A stretch of 64,000 bases of DNA from assembly GCA_905221325.1 (NCBI GenBank), contig CAJNCS010000005.1, positions 1 through 64,000 of the forward strand, in the 5' to 3' direction. The notes below the pieces were generated by a model. The model made no database searches. It saw only the letters and a program-made list of their open reading frames with translations, and was not told the DNA's origin. The position numbers and the translations under genes are program-made. Source of the stretch: a bacterium (lineage in GTDB: Bacteria; Bacillota; Bacilli; Lactobacillales; Streptococcaceae). Numbering within the stretch: position 1 is the stretch's first letter; every line of letters begins with the position of its first letter. Below, piece by piece: positions 28,270 to 40,383 of this stretch.

Positions 28270-29295
28270 ATGACGAAACCCATTATTTTAACAGGAGACC
28301 GTCCAACAGGTAAACTGCATATTGGACATTATGTTGGTAGTCTAAAAAATAGAGTATTACTACAGGAAGAAGATAAGTATGACATGTTTGTTTTTTTAGC
28401 GGACCAACAAGCACTGACAGATCACGCTAAGGATCCTCAAACGATTGTAGAATCTATTGGGAATGTTGCCTTGGACTATCTTGCAGTTGGATTGGATCCA
28501 AGTAAATCCACTATCTTTATTCAAAGTCAGATTCCAGAGTTGGCTGAGCTATCTATGTACTATATGAATTTGGTGTCACTAGCTCGTTTGGAGCGTAATC
28601 CGACGGTAAAAACAGAGATTGCTCAAAAAGGATTTGGGGAAAGTATTCCGACAGGTTTTTTGGTTTATCCAATCGCTCAGGCAGCTGATATCACAGCCTT
28701 TAAGGCTAATTATGTTCCTGTAGGAACAGACCAAAAACCAATGATTGAGCAGACTCGTGAAATTGTTCGTTCCTTCAATAATGCTTATAATTGTGATGTA
28801 TTGGTTGAGCCAGAAGGTATTTATCCAGAAAATGAGAGGGCAGGGCGTTTGCCAGGTTTAGATGGAAATTCTAAAATGTCTAAATCCCTTAATAATGGTA
28901 TTTATCTAGCTGATGATGTGGATACCTTGCGTAAAAAAGTCATGAGCATGTATACTGATCCGGACCATATTCGAGTGGAGGATCCAGGTAAGATTGAAGG
29001 AAACATGGTTTTCCATTATCTAGATGTTTTTGGTCGTCCTGAAGATGCTCAAGACATTGCAGAGATGAAAGAACACTATCAACGTGGTGGTCTTGGCGAT
29101 GTGAAGACGAAGCGTTATCTACTTGAAATACTCGAACGCGAACTTGGTCCTATTCGTGAGCGCCGTATCGAATTTGCTAAGGATATGGGGGAAGTGTACA
29201 ATATGCTTCAAAAGGGTAGTGAAAAAGCTCGTGAGGTTGCAGGGCAAACTCTATCTGAAGTTAAGGGAGCAATGGGACTAAATTATTTTAAATAA
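28270..29295 (+). CDS. trpS: Tryptophanyl-tRNA synthetase
   Basis: Class I synthetase that charges tRNA-Trp. The 341-residue product carries the HIGH-type motif HIGHYVG (about 17-23) and KMSKS (about 202-206). The RBS AAGGAG is 7 bases from the ATG. No T-box or other leader is present: only about 25 transcribed bases precede the start. A terminator follows, so it appears monocistronic. Confidence 0.97.
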   Translation: MTKPIILTGDRPTGKLHIGHYVGSLKNRVLLQEEDKYDMFVFLADQQALTDHAKDPQTIVESIGNVALDYLAVGLDPSKSTIFIQSQIPELAELSMYYMNLVSLARLERNPTVKTEIAQKGFGESIPTGFLVYPIAQAADITAFKANYVPVGTDQKPMIEQTREIVRSFNNAYNCDVLVEPEGIYPENERAGRLPGLDGNSKMSKSLNNGIYLADDVDTLRKKVMSMYTDPDHIRVEDPGKIEGNMVFHYLDVFGRPEDAQDIAEMKEHYQRGGLGDVKTKRYLLEILERELGPIRERRIEFAKDMGEVYNMLQKGSEKAREVAGQTLSEVKGAMGLNYFK

Positions 29296-29314
29296 TAGAT
29301 AAAATATGAATCGT

Positions 29315-29353
29315 AAAACTATCTCTTCCATAGAATCACAGGGATAGTTTTTT
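29315..29353 (+). terminator. Terminator of trpS
   Basis: A stem AAAACTATC/GATAGTTTT around an 18-20 base loop with a run of seven T follows the trpS stop by about 20 bases. Confidence 0.75.
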
Positions 29354-29376
29354 TAAGTTTTCTGTTATAAATATAA

Positions 29377-29404
29377 TTGACAAATTTTCATAGAATGGTA
29401 TGAT
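29377..29404 (+). promoter_or_regulatory. guaB promoter
   Basis: TTGACA (29377-29382) and TATGAT (29399-29404) with a 16-base spacer lie 53 bases upstream of guaB. Confidence 0.75.
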
Positions 29405-29406
29405 AG

Positions 29407-30936
<1,530 letters not shown>

Positions 30937-30943
30937 GAAGTAG

Positions 30944-30978
30944 AAAAGAACTCCTGAAAATCAGGAGTTCTTTTTTTT
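30944..30978. terminator. Bidirectional terminator between guaB and recF
   Basis: A perfect 14-bp stem AAAAGAACTCCTGA/TCAGGAGTTCTTTT with loop AAA, followed by further T residues, lies between the converging genes. Confidence 0.92.
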
Positions 30979-30987
30979 ACAGTGTTG

Positions 30988-32085
30988 TCAATTTTGATTT
31001 ACAGAAATTTTACCGTTTTGAATATTGAAAATACTAAGGTTTTCTGGCAAGTTTTGTAAGTGGTCTAAACTTGTTGTTGTAATAAAGGTTTGGATAGATT
31101 GAGAAATGGTTTCTAGTAATTTTAGTTGCCGTGTATTGTCAAGTTCGCTCATAACATCATCAAGCAGTAGTATCGGAGACTCGTTTGTAATACTTTCCAT
31201 TAGCTCAATCTCTGCTAGTTTGATAGAAAGTACTAGACTACGATGTTGACCTTGGCTTCCAAAACTAGCATCCATACCATTGATATAAAAAGAAATATCA
31301 TCTCGATGAGGGCCAACACCAGTATTCTTTTTAAATAAGTCTCTTGATCTACTTTTTTCTAAAGCCATTTTAAAAGAATCCATTAACAGTTCTTCATCAG
31401 TAAAGTTGACAGATGATTGATAAGATATTGACAGTTCTTCTAATTGATTTGAAATTTCTAAGTGTTTTTTTTGACCAAATTTTTCTAAATCTTTAATGAA
31501 TTTTATCCGATGCTTTATGACGCGACAACCGTATTCTACCAACTGATCATCTAAGACTGACAGAAATGTTTCGTCAATCTTTTGATTGGATTTTAGGTAA
31601 GTATTTCTTTGCTTGAGTATATGGTTATAGTTTGACAAGTCTGACAAGTAGATTGGTTTAATTTGTCCCAGTTCTATATCTATAAACTTTCGACGAACGG
31701 AGGGCGCTCCTTTAATTAACTGGAGATCTTCAGGTGCGAAGAGAACCACATTCATATGTCCGATATAGTCTGAGAGGCGAGCTTGTTTTAAGTGATTGAC
31801 TTTAGTCACACGCCCTTTTGGTGTTAAATCAATTTCTAGAGGTATAGAGCCTGTTTTTTTCTGTAGCAAGCCAGAAAGATGAAGTTGCTCTTCATCAAAA
31901 TGAATGAGATTTTTATCTGTCCGAGTACGATGACTACGTGTCAAAGCTAAGAAATAGATTGCTTCTAGAATATTGGTCTTTCCTTGCGCATTTTGACCCA
32001 AAAAGACGTTTAATTTTGGATTAAAATCAATTTTTGCCTCTTTGTAATTTCGAAAGGTCTTAATTGTTAAATGTTGGAGCCACAT
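30988..32085 (-). CDS. recF: Recombination mediator RecF
   Basis: SMC-like ATPase that binds gapped DNA with RecR/RecO and helps load RecA. The 365 residues contain Walker A GQNAQGKT (about 30-37), the signature [10 protein letters not shown] and Walker [12 protein letters not shown]. It overlaps no gene but starts two bases after the yaaA stop, so the two form an operon. In many Firmicutes recF lies beside dnaN; in streptococci it is displaced to this position. Confidence 0.97.
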   Translation of the reverse strand: MWLQHLTIKTFRNYKEAKIDFNPKLNVFLGQNAQGKTNILEAIYFLALTRSHRTRTDKNLIHFDEEQLHLSGLLQKKTGSIPLEIDLTPKGRVTKVNHLKQARLSDYIGHMNVVLFAPEDLQLIKGAPSVRRKFIDIELGQIKPIYLSDLSNYNHILKQRNTYLKSNQKIDETFLSVLDDQLVEYGCRVIKHRIKFIKDLEKFGQKKHLEISNQLEELSISYQSSVNFTDEELLMDSFKMALEKSRSRDLFKKNTGVGPHRDDISFYINGMDASFGSQGQHRSLVLSIKLAEIELMESITNESPILLLDDVMSELDNTRQLKLLETISQSIQTFITTTSLDHLQNLPENLSIFNIQNGKISVNQN

Positions 32086-32087
32086 GA

Positions 32088-32456
32088 TTATCTTCCTGGA
32101 AAACGTGGAGCTTGTTTGGTTTTAGGTGATAAAGTGGTTTTTTGTTTTTCTTTCTTTACACCCTTGTTCATCTCTTTGACAAGTTTAGCAATTCGCTCTT
32201 TTTCAATCTTATCTGTTTGGTATTCTTCTTGCTCTTTTAAACTTGGTTGTGTCAAGGTGATGTCAATTTTTAAATCAGGGATGTCAATCGTATCTCCAAT
32301 ACGGATTTTTTTCCCACGTCTACTTTCTAATTCACCATTAAAGTAAACTTGATGCTCCATTAAAAAGGATTTGATAGCACCGCCGCTTTGTATAATTCCA
32401 AGCTCTTTTAGGAGGGCTTGGAGCGTAATAAATTCTTCAAATAATTTGTATTCCAT
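32088..32456 (-). CDS. yaaA: S4-domain protein YaaA
   Basis: A 122-residue protein with one S4 RNA-binding domain (residues about 1-65, including [20 protein letters not shown]) and a basic C-terminal tail rich in Lys. YaaA (RlbA) is usually encoded beside recF, as here. It is implicated in ribosome assembly or replication-linked functions, but the role is not settled. Starts ATG with AGGTG upstream. Confidence 0.85.
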   Translation of the reverse strand: MEYKLFEEFITLQALLKELGIIQSGGAIKSFLMEHQVYFNGELESRRGKKIRIGDTIDIPDLKIDITLTQPSLKEQEEYQTDKIEKERIAKLVKEMNKGVKKEKQKTTLSPKTKQAPRFPGR

Positions 32457-32578
32457 AATTCACCTCAATCTAAGGTATTATACCATATTTCTTAGAATTA
32501 AGTGAGCGAAATTACTGAAAATGAAAACGATTTTTATTTTAAAAGCGGTAAAGAGAATAAGAAATATTTTCCTTTTCG

Positions 32579-32587
32579 TGATATAAT
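32579..32587 (+). promoter_or_regulatory. Extended -10 promoter of the M16 peptidase genes
   Basis: TGATATAAT at 32579-32587 is an extended -10 element 27 bases upstream of the first peptidase gene, with GGAGG between. Confidence 0.6.
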
Positions 32588-32614
32588 AGAACTCTATATG
32601 TAAGGAGGTAAGGT

Positions 32615-33865
32615 ATGGAGTTAGTGTCTGGAATTTCAGCACATTTTGTTCAATCCAAAAAGTTTAAAACAAATAAAATCACTATTCATTTTACTGCTCC
32701 CTTATCTCTTGAGACGATAGCAGGACGTATGTTAAGTGCAAGTATGTTGGAGACGGCAAATCAAGTTTACCCAACATCTCAAGCTTTTCGCAGATACTTG
32801 GCAAGTTTATATGGGACAGATATTTCTACGAGTGCTTATCGTAGAGGACAGGTACATATTCTTGACTTAACATTTACCTACGTGCGGGATGAGTTTTTGA
32901 GTAAAAAAAATGTCTTGACTTCTCAAATTTTGGAATTGGTGAAACAGACTTTATTTGCTCCCTTAGCTCAAGATGGAGCCTTTGAGCCAGCCTTATTTGA
33001 AATTGAAAAAAAACAATTATTGGCTAGTTTAGCTACTGATATGGATGATTCATTTTATTTTGCTCATAAGGAATTGGATAACTTGTTCTTCCGTGATGAG
33101 CGTCTTCAATTGAGATACAGTGATTTACGAAATCGCATTTCAAATGAGTCTCCGGAAAGTAGCTACACTTGCTTGCAAGATGCTCTAAAAAATGATCGAA
33201 TTGATTTCTTTTTCTTGGGTGATTTCAATGAAGTTGAAGTGAAGGAGTGGTTGAGGTCATTTTCCTTTACTGGGCGTCAAATCGATGTCAAGCCTCAGTA
33301 CCAACAACCATATTCAAATGTCCTTCGGGAAGGAATGGTTCGTAAGAATGTGGGCCAATCCGTTTTGGAATTGGCTTATCATTGTTCTACGAGCTATGGA
33401 GACAAGCATCATTTGGCCATGGTAGTAATGAATGGTCTGTTAGGTGGTTTTGCTCACTCTAAGCTTTTTACAAATGTTCGGGAAAATGCTGGTCTAGCCT
33501 ACACTATCTCCAGTGAATTGGATTTGTTTAGTGGCCAATTGAGAATGTATGCTGGTATTGATCGGGAAAATCGCAATCAAGCCAGAAAATTGATGAATCA
33601 TCAATTACTTGAACTAAAAAAAGGTAATTTTACAGATTTGGAGATTGAACAGACTAAGGAGATGATTCGCAGAACCTTGTTGCTTGCGCAAGATACTCAG
33701 AGCTCACTAATCGAGCGAGTTTACTTGAAAAGTTTGTTAGGGAAATCTACATCAGATTTTGACAATTGGATTGAAAAATTAAATCAAGTTGATAAAGAAG
33801 CTATCTGCAAAGCAGCAAATAGTTTTCGGTTACAAGCGATATACTTTATGGAAGGAATAGAATGA
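32615..33865 (+). CDS. M16-family peptidase homologue, non-catalytic type (YfmF-like)
   Basis: A 416-residue protein with the two-lobed M16 (pitrilysin) fold. I see no HxxEH zinc motif near the N-terminus, where the segment reads MLSASMLETANQV. It is followed by a partner that has the motif, and the genes overlap by four bases. This matches the paired YfmF/YfmH-type arrangement in which one subunit is catalytic and one is not. Substrate unknown; peptide processing or clearance is plausible. Strong RBS AAGGAGG. Confidence 0.85.
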   Translation: MELVSGISAHFVQSKKFKTNKITIHFTAPLSLETIAGRMLSASMLETANQVYPTSQAFRRYLASLYGTDISTSAYRRGQVHILDLTFTYVRDEFLSKKNVLTSQILELVKQTLFAPLAQDGAFEPALFEIEKKQLLASLATDMDDSFYFAHKELDNLFFRDERLQLRYSDLRNRISNESPESSYTCLQDALKNDRIDFFFLGDFNEVEVKEWLRSFSFTGRQIDVKPQYQQPYSNVLREGMVRKNVGQSVLELAYHCSTSYGDKHHLAMVVMNGLLGGFAHSKLFTNVRENAGLAYTISSELDLFSGQLRMYAGIDRENRNQARKLMNHQLLELKKGNFTDLEIEQTKEMIRRTLLLAQDTQSSLIERVYLKSLLGKSTSDFDNWIEKLNQVDKEAICKAANSFRLQAIYFMEGIE

Positions 33866-35145
33866 TACCAGTTGCCTTTGAAGAAAAATACTATCCTGCC
33901 GTAAAGGAGACGGTTTATCAGACTCGTCTATCAAATGGATTGACAGTGTCTCTCCTTCCTAAGAAACAATTTAATGAAGTTTACGGAGTTGTAATAGTTC
34001 GATTTGGATCAATAGACACAAGCTTTACACTATCTGAAAAAGGTTTACAGTATTATCCAGCTGGAATTGCACATTTTCTTGAACACAAACTGTTTGAGAG
34101 AGAAAATGCTGAAGATATTATGGAGTCTTTTACACGCTTGGGAGCCGATAGCAATGCTTTTACAAGTTTTACAAAGACGAGTTATTTGTTTTCAACAATA
34201 GATTATTTATCAGAAAATTTGGATTTGCTTGAAGAGTTGGTCACAGTTGCTCATTTTACAGAAGAGTCAGTTGAGCGAGAGAGGGAAATTATCCAACAGG
34301 AACGTGAGATGTACCAAGATGATCCAGATTCGCGTCTGTTTTTTGCAACATTAGCAAATCTTTATCCCAATACTCCTCTGGCAGCAGATATTGTTGGAAG
34401 TGAAAAATCAATTGACAATATTCAACTGAGTGACTTAAAAGATAACTTTACAGCCTTTTACAAACCTGTCAACATGTCTTTGTTTTTGGTTGGGAATTTT
34501 GATGTAGATGCGATTGGAAAGTATTTTTCACAAAAGAAACTTAGAAAATTGGAAGAAATGGTAGTAAGGAAGGAGAAGCTTACTTTACAAGCTGTCAAAG
34601 AAACAGATAGCCTTCGGATGGAAGTCTCTTCACCAAAACTTGCTGTTGGAATTAGGGGAGCAGGTGAGGTGGCAGCAGAAGATTGCTACCGTTATAATAT
34701 TTTGCTAAAATTATTGTTTACGATGATGTTTGGTTGGACTTCTGAGCGATTTCAAAAGTTATATGAGACAGGGAAGTTGGATGCCTCGCTGTCCTTAGAG
34801 GTGGAAGTGAATAGCCGCTTTCATTTTGTAATGTTGACGATGGAAACAAAAGAACCTGTTTCTTTGTCGCATCAATTTCGAAAGGCTATTCTCAACTTTA
34901 CGAAAGATTCAGATCTTACAGAGGAACATCTCGATCTTGTTAAGAGTGAGATGTTTGGGGAATTTTTCAGTAGTATGAACTCCTTGGAGTTTATTGCGAC
35001 ACAGTATGAACCAGTCGACAGAGGAGAAACTATTTTTGATTTACCAAAAATTTTACAAGAAATTACTTTAGACGATGTTCTTGAAGCAGGCCATCGTTTG
35101 ATAGATGGTGGTGATCTAGTTGATTTTACAATCTTTCCAGCTTAA
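33862..35145 (+). CDS. M16-family zinc peptidase (YfmH-like)
   Basis: The catalytic partner of the preceding gene. The 427 residues carry the inverted zinc motif HFLEH (71-75) and the downstream Glu ligand region EREREIIQQERE (about 145). Two M16 domains fill the length. The start overlaps the upstream stop, implying translational coupling and a heterodimer. The cellular role in streptococci is not established. The next gene, rodZ, follows after 36 bases. Confidence 0.9.
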   Translation: MIPVAFEEKYYPAVKETVYQTRLSNGLTVSLLPKKQFNEVYGVVIVRFGSIDTSFTLSEKGLQYYPAGIAHFLEHKLFERENAEDIMESFTRLGADSNAFTSFTKTSYLFSTIDYLSENLDLLEELVTVAHFTEESVEREREIIQQEREMYQDDPDSRLFFATLANLYPNTPLAADIVGSEKSIDNIQLSDLKDNFTAFYKPVNMSLFLVGNFDVDAIGKYFSQKKLRKLEEMVVRKEKLTLQAVKETDSLRMEVSSPKLAVGIRGAGEVAAEDCYRYNILLKLLFTMMFGWTSERFQKLYETGKLDASLSLEVEVNSRFHFVMLTMETKEPVSLSHQFRKAILNFTKDSDLTEEHLDLVKSEMFGEFFSSMNSLEFIATQYEPVDRGETIFDLPKILQEITLDDVLEAGHRLIDGGDLVDFTIFPA

Positions 35146-35181
35146 AAGATTAAGTAACCCTAGAAAGAAGGAATGCTAAGT

Positions 35182-36006
35182 ATGAGAAAAAAAACAATTG
35201 GTGAGGTGCTGCGTTTAGCTAGAATAAACCAAGGATTGAGTATAGAAGAACTGCAGGCAAAAACGGATATTCAGATGAATTTATTAGAGGCTATGGAGGC
35301 TGATGATTTTGACCAACTTCCTAGTCCATTTTATGCTCGTTCTTTTTTAAGAAAATATGCCTGGGCGGTTGAATTGGACGAGAGAATCATTTTGGATGCC
35401 TATGATTCAGGTAGTATGATCACTTATGAAGAGGTAGATGTCGATGAAGAAGACTTGTCTGGTCGCAGACGATCAAATAAGAAAAAAACGTCTTATCTCC
35501 CCCTGTTTTATTTCGTTCTATTTGCTTTGTCAATTTTAATTTTTGTGACTTATTATGTTTGGAATTATATCCAGACTCAACCAATGCGTCCTTCTTCGCC
35601 TAATTATAGTGTTGTGAGCTCAACCAGTTCAACAACCTCAACTAGTTCATCTTCTAGTAGTCAGACATCAAGCTCATCTTCTACTGCGGAATCAACTATT
35701 ACCGTCTCAGGCGAAGGAAACCGCATTGAAGCTCGCTATAAAACGAGTAAGGAAACAGCTACGGTTCAGCTGACAGTTTCAGATGCAACTAGCTGGGTTA
35801 GTGTTTCAGGAAGTGAACTTGAAGGTGGTGTGACTTTGTCATCAGACAATAAAAACGCAAAAACAACAGTTTCGACAAAAGAACCTGTGACTATTACTTT
35901 GGGTGTAGTGAAGGGAGTTGCTTTAACTGTTGATAATCAAACAATCGATACCTCGAAGCTGACAACTCAGACTGGAACTGTAACACTTACATTCACTACA
36001 GATTAA
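35182..36006 (+). CDS. rodZ: RodZ-like cell-shape protein
   Basis: Bitopic protein linking a cytoplasmic Xre-type helix-turn-helix (about 6-70) through one membrane helix (about 108-130) to an extracytoplasmic Ser/Thr-rich linker (about 147-180) and a beta-rich DUF4115 domain. RodZ belongs to the peripheral wall-synthesis machine with MreC and MreD, which are encoded downstream. I chose the ATG at 35182 because AAGGA lies nine bases upstream; the ATG at 35173 directly abuts that site. The product is 274 residues. Confidence 0.88.
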   Translation: MRKKTIGEVLRLARINQGLSIEELQAKTDIQMNLLEAMEADDFDQLPSPFYARSFLRKYAWAVELDERIILDAYDSGSMITYEEVDVDEEDLSGRRRSNKKKTSYLPLFYFVLFALSILIFVTYYVWNYIQTQPMRPSSPNYSVVSSTSSTTSTSSSSSSQTSSSSSTAESTITVSGEGNRIEARYKTSKETATVQLTVSDATSWVSVSGSELEGGVTLSSDNKNAKTTVSTKEPVTITLGVVKGVALTVDNQTIDTSKLTTQTGTVTLTFTTD

Positions 36007-36016
36007 GGAAAAACCA

Positions 36017-36562
36017 ATGAAGAAAGAACAAATTCCTAATATATTAACTATTGGTAGAATTCTCTTTATACCTCTCTTTATTCTTATTTTAACTTTGGAC
36101 CATTCACAAGGCAGTCACCTACTGGCAGCAATCATCTTTGCAGTTGCTAGTATAACGGATTATCTCGATGGCTATCTTGCTCGAAAATGGAATGTGGTCA
36201 GCAACTTTGGAAAGTTTGCAGATCCAATGGCGGATAAGTTGCTGGTCATGTCAGCTTTTATCATGTTGATTGAGTTAGGCATGGCTCCAGCTTGGGTTGT
36301 TGCTATTATCATCTGTCGTGAACTCGCTGTGACAGGCCTCCGTCTGTTGCTCGTTGAGACGGGAGGAACGGTTCTGGCGGCAGCGATGCCAGGGAAAATC
36401 AAGACCTTTAGTCAGATGTTTGCCATTATCTTTTTGCTCTTACATTGGAATTTAATTGGTCAACTGTTGCTTTATATAGCTTTGTTTTTCACTATCTACT
36501 CTGGATATGATTATTTCAAGGGTAGCGCTCATGTATTTAAAGGGACATTTGGTTCGAAATGA
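36017..36562 (+). CDS. pgsA: CDP-diacylglycerol-glycerol-3-phosphate 3-phosphatidyltransferase
   Basis: Membrane enzyme that makes phosphatidylglycerol phosphate, the committed step to phosphatidylglycerol and cardiolipin. The 181 residues show about five helices and the complete CDP-alcohol motif D51-G52-x2-A55-R56-x8-G65-x3-D69-x3-D73. It is 10 bases after rodZ and its stop overlaps the ecfA1 start by four bases, so it is part of one long operon. Confidence 0.96.
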   Translation: MKKEQIPNILTIGRILFIPLFILILTLDHSQGSHLLAAIIFAVASITDYLDGYLARKWNVVSNFGKFADPMADKLLVMSAFIMLIELGMAPAWVVAIIICRELAVTGLRLLLVETGGTVLAAAMPGKIKTFSQMFAIIFLLLHWNLIGQLLLYIALFFTIYSGYDYFKGSAHVFKGTFGSK

Positions 36563-37386
36563 AATCGATTATTGAAGTAAAAGATCTGTCTTTTCGATAT
36601 AAAGAAGATCAAGAGTATTATGATGTTAATAGAGTTACGTTTCACGTGAAACGTGGGGAGTGGCTCTCAATCGTAGGTCATAATGGGAGTGGGAAGTCAA
36701 CAACTATTCGTTTGATAGATGGCTTGCTTGAAGCAGAGTCTGGGGAAATCTGGATAGATGGGCAATTGCTGTCCTCTGAGAATGTTTGGGACTTACGCCG
36801 TCAAATTGGTATGGTTTTTCAAAATCCAGATAACCAATTTGTGGGGGCAACTGTTGAAGATGATGTCGCCTTTGGCTTAGAAAATCAGGGACTCCCTCGC
36901 AAAGAAATGAAGAAAAGAGTGGCTGAATCTTTGGAGTTGGTGGGTATGCTGGACTTTAAGAAGAGAGAACCAGCACGCTTATCTGGTGGTCAAAAACAAC
37001 GGGTTGCCATCGCAGGAGTTGTTGCCTTGAGACCTGCTATTTTAATTCTGGACGAGGCTACAAGTATGTTGGATCCCGAGGGGCGCAGAGAACTGATTCA
37101 GACTGTTCAAGGGATTCGAAAAGACTACCAGATGACAGTCGTCTCCATTACGCACGACTTGGAAGAAGTTGCGATGAGTGACCGTGTCTTGGTCATGAAA
37201 AAAGGCCAAGTGGAGTCAACCAGCAGCCCAAGAGAGCTTTTTTCTCGGGATGACCTTGACCAGATAGGGTTAGATGATCCTTTTACTAATCAATTGAGAG
37301 AATCATTGAGAGAGACTGGTTATCAGTTGCCGGATGGCTATTTGACAGAAGGAGAGCTAGAGGACAAGTTATGGGAATTACTCTAG
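36559..37386 (+). CDS. ecfA1: ECF transporter ATPase EcfA1
   Basis: One of two ATPases of the shared energy-coupling module that powers different vitamin- or metal-binding S components. The 275 residues have Walker [10 protein letters not shown] (about 39-47), Q-loop FQNPDNQF, signature LSGGQKQR and Walker [10 protein letters not shown]. The 3' end overlaps ecfA2 by 16 bases. An exact-core parS site (36638-36653) lies within the coding sequence at the VTFHVKRG codons. Confidence 0.96.
   Translation: MKSIIEVKDLSFRYKEDQEYYDVNRVTFHVKRGEWLSIVGHNGSGKSTTIRLIDGLLEAESGEIWIDGQLLSSENVWDLRRQIGMVFQNPDNQFVGATVEDDVAFGLENQGLPRKEMKKRVAESLELVGMLDFKKREPARLSGGQKQRVAIAGVVALRPAILILDEATSMLDPEGRRELIQTVQGIRKDYQMTVVSITHDLEEVAMSDRVLVMKKGQVESTSSPRELFSRDDLDQIGLDDPFTNQLRESLRETGYQLPDGYLTEGELEDKLWELL
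36638..36653. promoter_or_regulatory. parS site inside ecfA1
   Basis: CGTTTCACGTGAAACG is a perfect 16-bp palindrome with the invariant parS core GTTTCACGTGAAAC. Only the two outermost bases differ from the TGTTTCACGTGAAACA form. Confidence 0.88.
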
Positions 37387-38210
37387 AAAATGTGAGCTTT
37401 ACCTATCAAGAGGGGACTCCCCTATCTTCATCAGCCTTGACTGATGTTTCCTTGACGATTGAGGACAGCTCCTATACAGCTTTGATAGGACATACAGGTA
37501 GTGGGAAATCGACGATCTTACAGCTTTTAAATGGCCTATTGGTTCCAAGTAAGGGTTCTGTTCGAGTTTTCGATACCGTCATTACCCCTACATCAACAAA
37601 TAAAGAAATTCGCCAGATTCGAAAGCAAGTCGGTCTAGTGTTTCAATTTGCCGAAAATCAAATTTTCGAAGAGACCGTTTTGAAAGATGTTGCGTTTGGA
37701 CCACAAAATTTTGGAGTCTCTGAGGAAGAAGCCAAGAAAATTGCGCGTGAAAAGTTAGCCTTGGTGGGCATCGATGAGTCACTCTTTGAGCGCAGTCCTT
37801 TTGAACTTTCGGGTGGGCAGATGAGACGTGTGGCCATAGCAGGGATACTCGCCATGGAGCCAACTGTCTTGGTTTTGGATGAGCCAACAGCTGGACTAGA
37901 TCCTTTGGGCAGAAAAGAATTGATGACCCTCTTTAAAAAACTTCACCTTGCTGGAATGACAATCGTTCTGGTAACGCATTTGATGGATGATGTAGCTGCA
38001 TATGCTGATCAGGTTTATGTTATGGAAAAGGGACGTTTGGTCAAAAGTGGCAAACCAAGTGATGTCTTCCAAGATGTAGCCTCTATGGAAAATGTACAGT
38101 TAGGTGTGCCTAAAATCACAGCCTTTTGTAAACGTTTGGCAGATAGGGGTGTAGATTTTAAAAAACTGCCAATCAAAATAGAGGAGTTTAAGGAGTCGCT
38201 AAATGGATAG
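37371..38210 (+). CDS. ecfA2: ECF transporter ATPase EcfA2
   Basis: Second ATPase of the energy-coupling module, forming a heterodimer with EcfA1. The 279-residue protein has Walker [10 protein letters not shown] (about 40-48), Q-loop FQFAENQIF, signature LSGGQMRR and Walker [10 protein letters not shown]. The C-terminus has the usual extension that contacts EcfT. It overlaps genes on both sides (16 bases with ecfA1, eight with ecfT). Confidence 0.96.
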   Translation: MGITLENVSFTYQEGTPLSSSALTDVSLTIEDSSYTALIGHTGSGKSTILQLLNGLLVPSKGSVRVFDTVITPTSTNKEIRQIRKQVGLVFQFAENQIFEETVLKDVAFGPQNFGVSEEEAKKIAREKLALVGIDESLFERSPFELSGGQMRRVAIAGILAMEPTVLVLDEPTAGLDPLGRKELMTLFKKLHLAGMTIVLVTHLMDDVAAYADQVYVMEKGRLVKSGKPSDVFQDVASMENVQLGVPKITAFCKRLADRGVDFKKLPIKIEEFKESLNG

Positions 38211-38997
38211 TATGATTTTAGGACGTTATATACCAGGGGATTCCATCATTCATCGCTTGGATCCACGTAGTAAATTGCTTGCCATGATCCTGCTGATTTT
38301 GATTGTATTTTGGGCCAATAATCCCCTCGCTAATCTCATTCTTTTTGTAGCGACAGGTATATTTATCGCTTTGTCGGGTGTCTCTCTCTCATTTTTCGTT
38401 CAGGGATTAAAGTCCATGTTCTTCTTGATTGCCTTTACGACTCTATTTCAACTCTTTTTCATTTCAAGTGGAAATGTCTTATTTGAGTTTTCTTTTATAA
38501 GAATAACGGATTATGCTTTGCAACAAGCAGGAATCATTTTCTGTCGTTTTGTGTTGATTATTTTCTTTTCAACCTTGCTGACATTAACGACCATGCCTTT
38601 GAGTCTGGCAGCTGCAGTTGAAGCTCTTTTAGCACCGCTGAAACGCGTGAAAGTTCCCGTTCATGAAATTGGTCTCATGTTATCAATGAGTTTGCGTTTT
38701 GTTCCAACCTTGATGGATGACACAACGAGAATTATGAATGCTCAGAAAGCTCGTGGAGTTGACTTTGGCGAAGGTAGCATCGTTCAAAAAGTAAAGTCTA
38801 TGATTCCAATTTTAATTCCTCTTTTTGCTACGAGCTTAAAGCGTGCAGATTCATTGGCAATAGCCATGGAAGCACGTGGTTATCAGGGAGGAAAGGGTAG
38901 AAGTCAGTATAGACAGTTGAGATGGAGTCAAAAGGATACACTAGCAATTCTTGTGATTTTGGTGCTGGGATGTCTCTTATTTTTCTTAAAATCTTAG
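38203..38997 (+). CDS. ecfT: ECF transporter transmembrane subunit EcfT
   Basis: Membrane scaffold that joins both ATPases to interchangeable substrate-binding subunits. The 264 residues show about five to six membrane helices and the two conserved coupling-helix motifs with Ala-Arg-Gly: KARGVDFG and EARGYQGG. No S component is encoded next to it, which fits a group II module shared by S components encoded elsewhere. Confidence 0.95.
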   Translation: MDSMILGRYIPGDSIIHRLDPRSKLLAMILLILIVFWANNPLANLILFVATGIFIALSGVSLSFFVQGLKSMFFLIAFTTLFQLFFISSGNVLFEFSFIRITDYALQQAGIIFCRFVLIIFFSTLLTLTTMPLSLAAAVEALLAPLKRVKVPVHEIGLMLSMSLRFVPTLMDDTTRIMNAQKARGVDFGEGSIVQKVKSMIPILIPLFATSLKRADSLAIAMEARGYQGGKGRSQYRQLRWSQKDTLAILVILVLGCLLFFLKS

Positions 38998-39056
38998 TGG
39001 ATTTGTAAGATTGATAAAAAATCACAGTAGTAGATCTTTAGTAAAAAGGTAGGAAT

Positions 39057-39872
39057 ATGAACCGTTTTAAAAAATCAAAATATCTAATCATCGTTTTTGT
39101 CGCAGTTCTCGCAGTTTCTGTACTATTAGTGACAACCTATTCAAGTGCTATTGTGACAAAACTAGGAGATGGGATTTCTTTAGTAGATAGAATTGTTCAA
39201 AAACCTTTTCAGTGGTTTGACGGTTTCAAATCAGATTTGGGCCATTTGACGCAGACTTACAATGAAAACGAGAGTCTAAAAAAACAACTCTATCAATTAG
39301 AGGTGGAGTCTAATCAATCAGAAAGTTTAAAAAATGAAAATGAACAACTACGTCAGTTGCTAGAGATGAAATCAAAATTACAAGCTACAAAAACCCTAGC
39401 AGCAGATGTGATTATGCGTGCTCCAGTATCTTGGAAGCAAGAGTTAACAATTGATGTAGGAAGTGCAAAAGGAGCTTCTGAAAATATGTTAGTCATTGCA
39501 AACGGTGGCTTGGTTGGTAGTGTTTCAAAGGTGGAGGATCATTCAACAACTGTCAATCTTTTAACCAACGCTGAAAACACGGATAAGATCTCTGTTAAAA
39601 TCCAACATGGTTCTACTGAAATTTACGGAATTATCGTTGGTTATGACAAGGAATCTGAACTGCTTAAAATCAGTCAATTAAATAGTAATAGTGACATCAG
39701 TGCTGGAGACAAGGTGACTACAGGTGGGCTAGGAAACTTTAATGTCAAAGATATTCCTGTTGGAGAGATTGTTGGTACAACGCACAGCAGTGACTATCTA
39801 ACACGAGAGGTAACTGTAAAGTTAAGTGCTGATATCAAAGATCTTCATGTGGTAGAGTTAGTGGGGAATTAG
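39057..39872 (+). CDS. mreC: Cell-shape protein MreC
   Basis: Bitopic elongasome scaffold that activates peripheral peptidoglycan synthesis by RodA and PBP2b. The 271 residues show an N-terminal membrane helix (about 10-30), a coiled coil (about 65-105) and a C-terminal double beta-barrel domain ending VELVGN. It precedes mreD by two bases. mreB is absent here, as is normal for ovoid streptococci. Confidence 0.95.
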   Translation: MNRFKKSKYLIIVFVAVLAVSVLLVTTYSSAIVTKLGDGISLVDRIVQKPFQWFDGFKSDLGHLTQTYNENESLKKQLYQLEVESNQSESLKNENEQLRQLLEMKSKLQATKTLAADVIMRAPVSWKQELTIDVGSAKGASENMLVIANGGLVGSVSKVEDHSTTVNLLTNAENTDKISVKIQHGSTEIYGIIVGYDKESELLKISQLNSNSDISAGDKVTTGGLGNFNVKDIPVGEIVGTTHSSDYLTREVTVKLSADIKDLHVVELVGN

Positions 39873-39874
39873 CA

Positions 39875-40369
39875 ATGAGATTGTTAAAACAAATTGGTAT
39901 TTTCTTTTTACTCCCTTTTGTTGTGCTAATTGATGCTCATATTGGACAACTGGTGGGATCCTTTTTCCCCCACTTTCATTTAGCCAGTCATTTTCTATTT
40001 TTGTTTCTCTTATTTGAGACAATCGAAGTATCGGAATATCTCTACCTAGCCTATTGTTTTATAGTGGGTTTGGTTTACGATATCTATTTTTTCCACTTGA
40101 TTGGAATTGCCACGCTTTTGTTTATCTTGATAGGTGCTTCGCTCCACAAGTTTAACAGCGTGATTTTGACAAATCGTTGGACAAGGATGTTGACCATTAT
40201 TGTGATCAGTTTTCTGTTTGATATGGGGAGCTATCTTTTGGCTCTTGCCGTAGGACTGACTGTAGATTCCATGCCGGTATTCATCGTCTATAGCCTTGTC
40301 CCATCAATGATTCTGAACTTCTTATGGATTGTCATTTTTCAATTTATTTTTGAAAAAATTTATCTATAA
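39875..40369 (+). CDS. mreD: Cell-shape protein MreD
   Basis: Polytopic membrane partner of MreC in peripheral wall synthesis. The 164-residue protein is almost entirely hydrophobic with about five predicted helices. It ends 93 bases before pcsB, which has its own regulated promoter. Confidence 0.93.
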   Translation: MRLLKQIGIFFLLPFVVLIDAHIGQLVGSFFPHFHLASHFLFLFLLFETIEVSEYLYLAYCFIVGLVYDIYFFHLIGIATLLFILIGASLHKFNSVILTNRWTRMLTIIVISFLFDMGSYLLALAVGLTVDSMPVFIVYSLVPSMILNFLWIVIFQFIFEKIYL

Positions 40370-40383
40370 GAAAGAAATATAAA

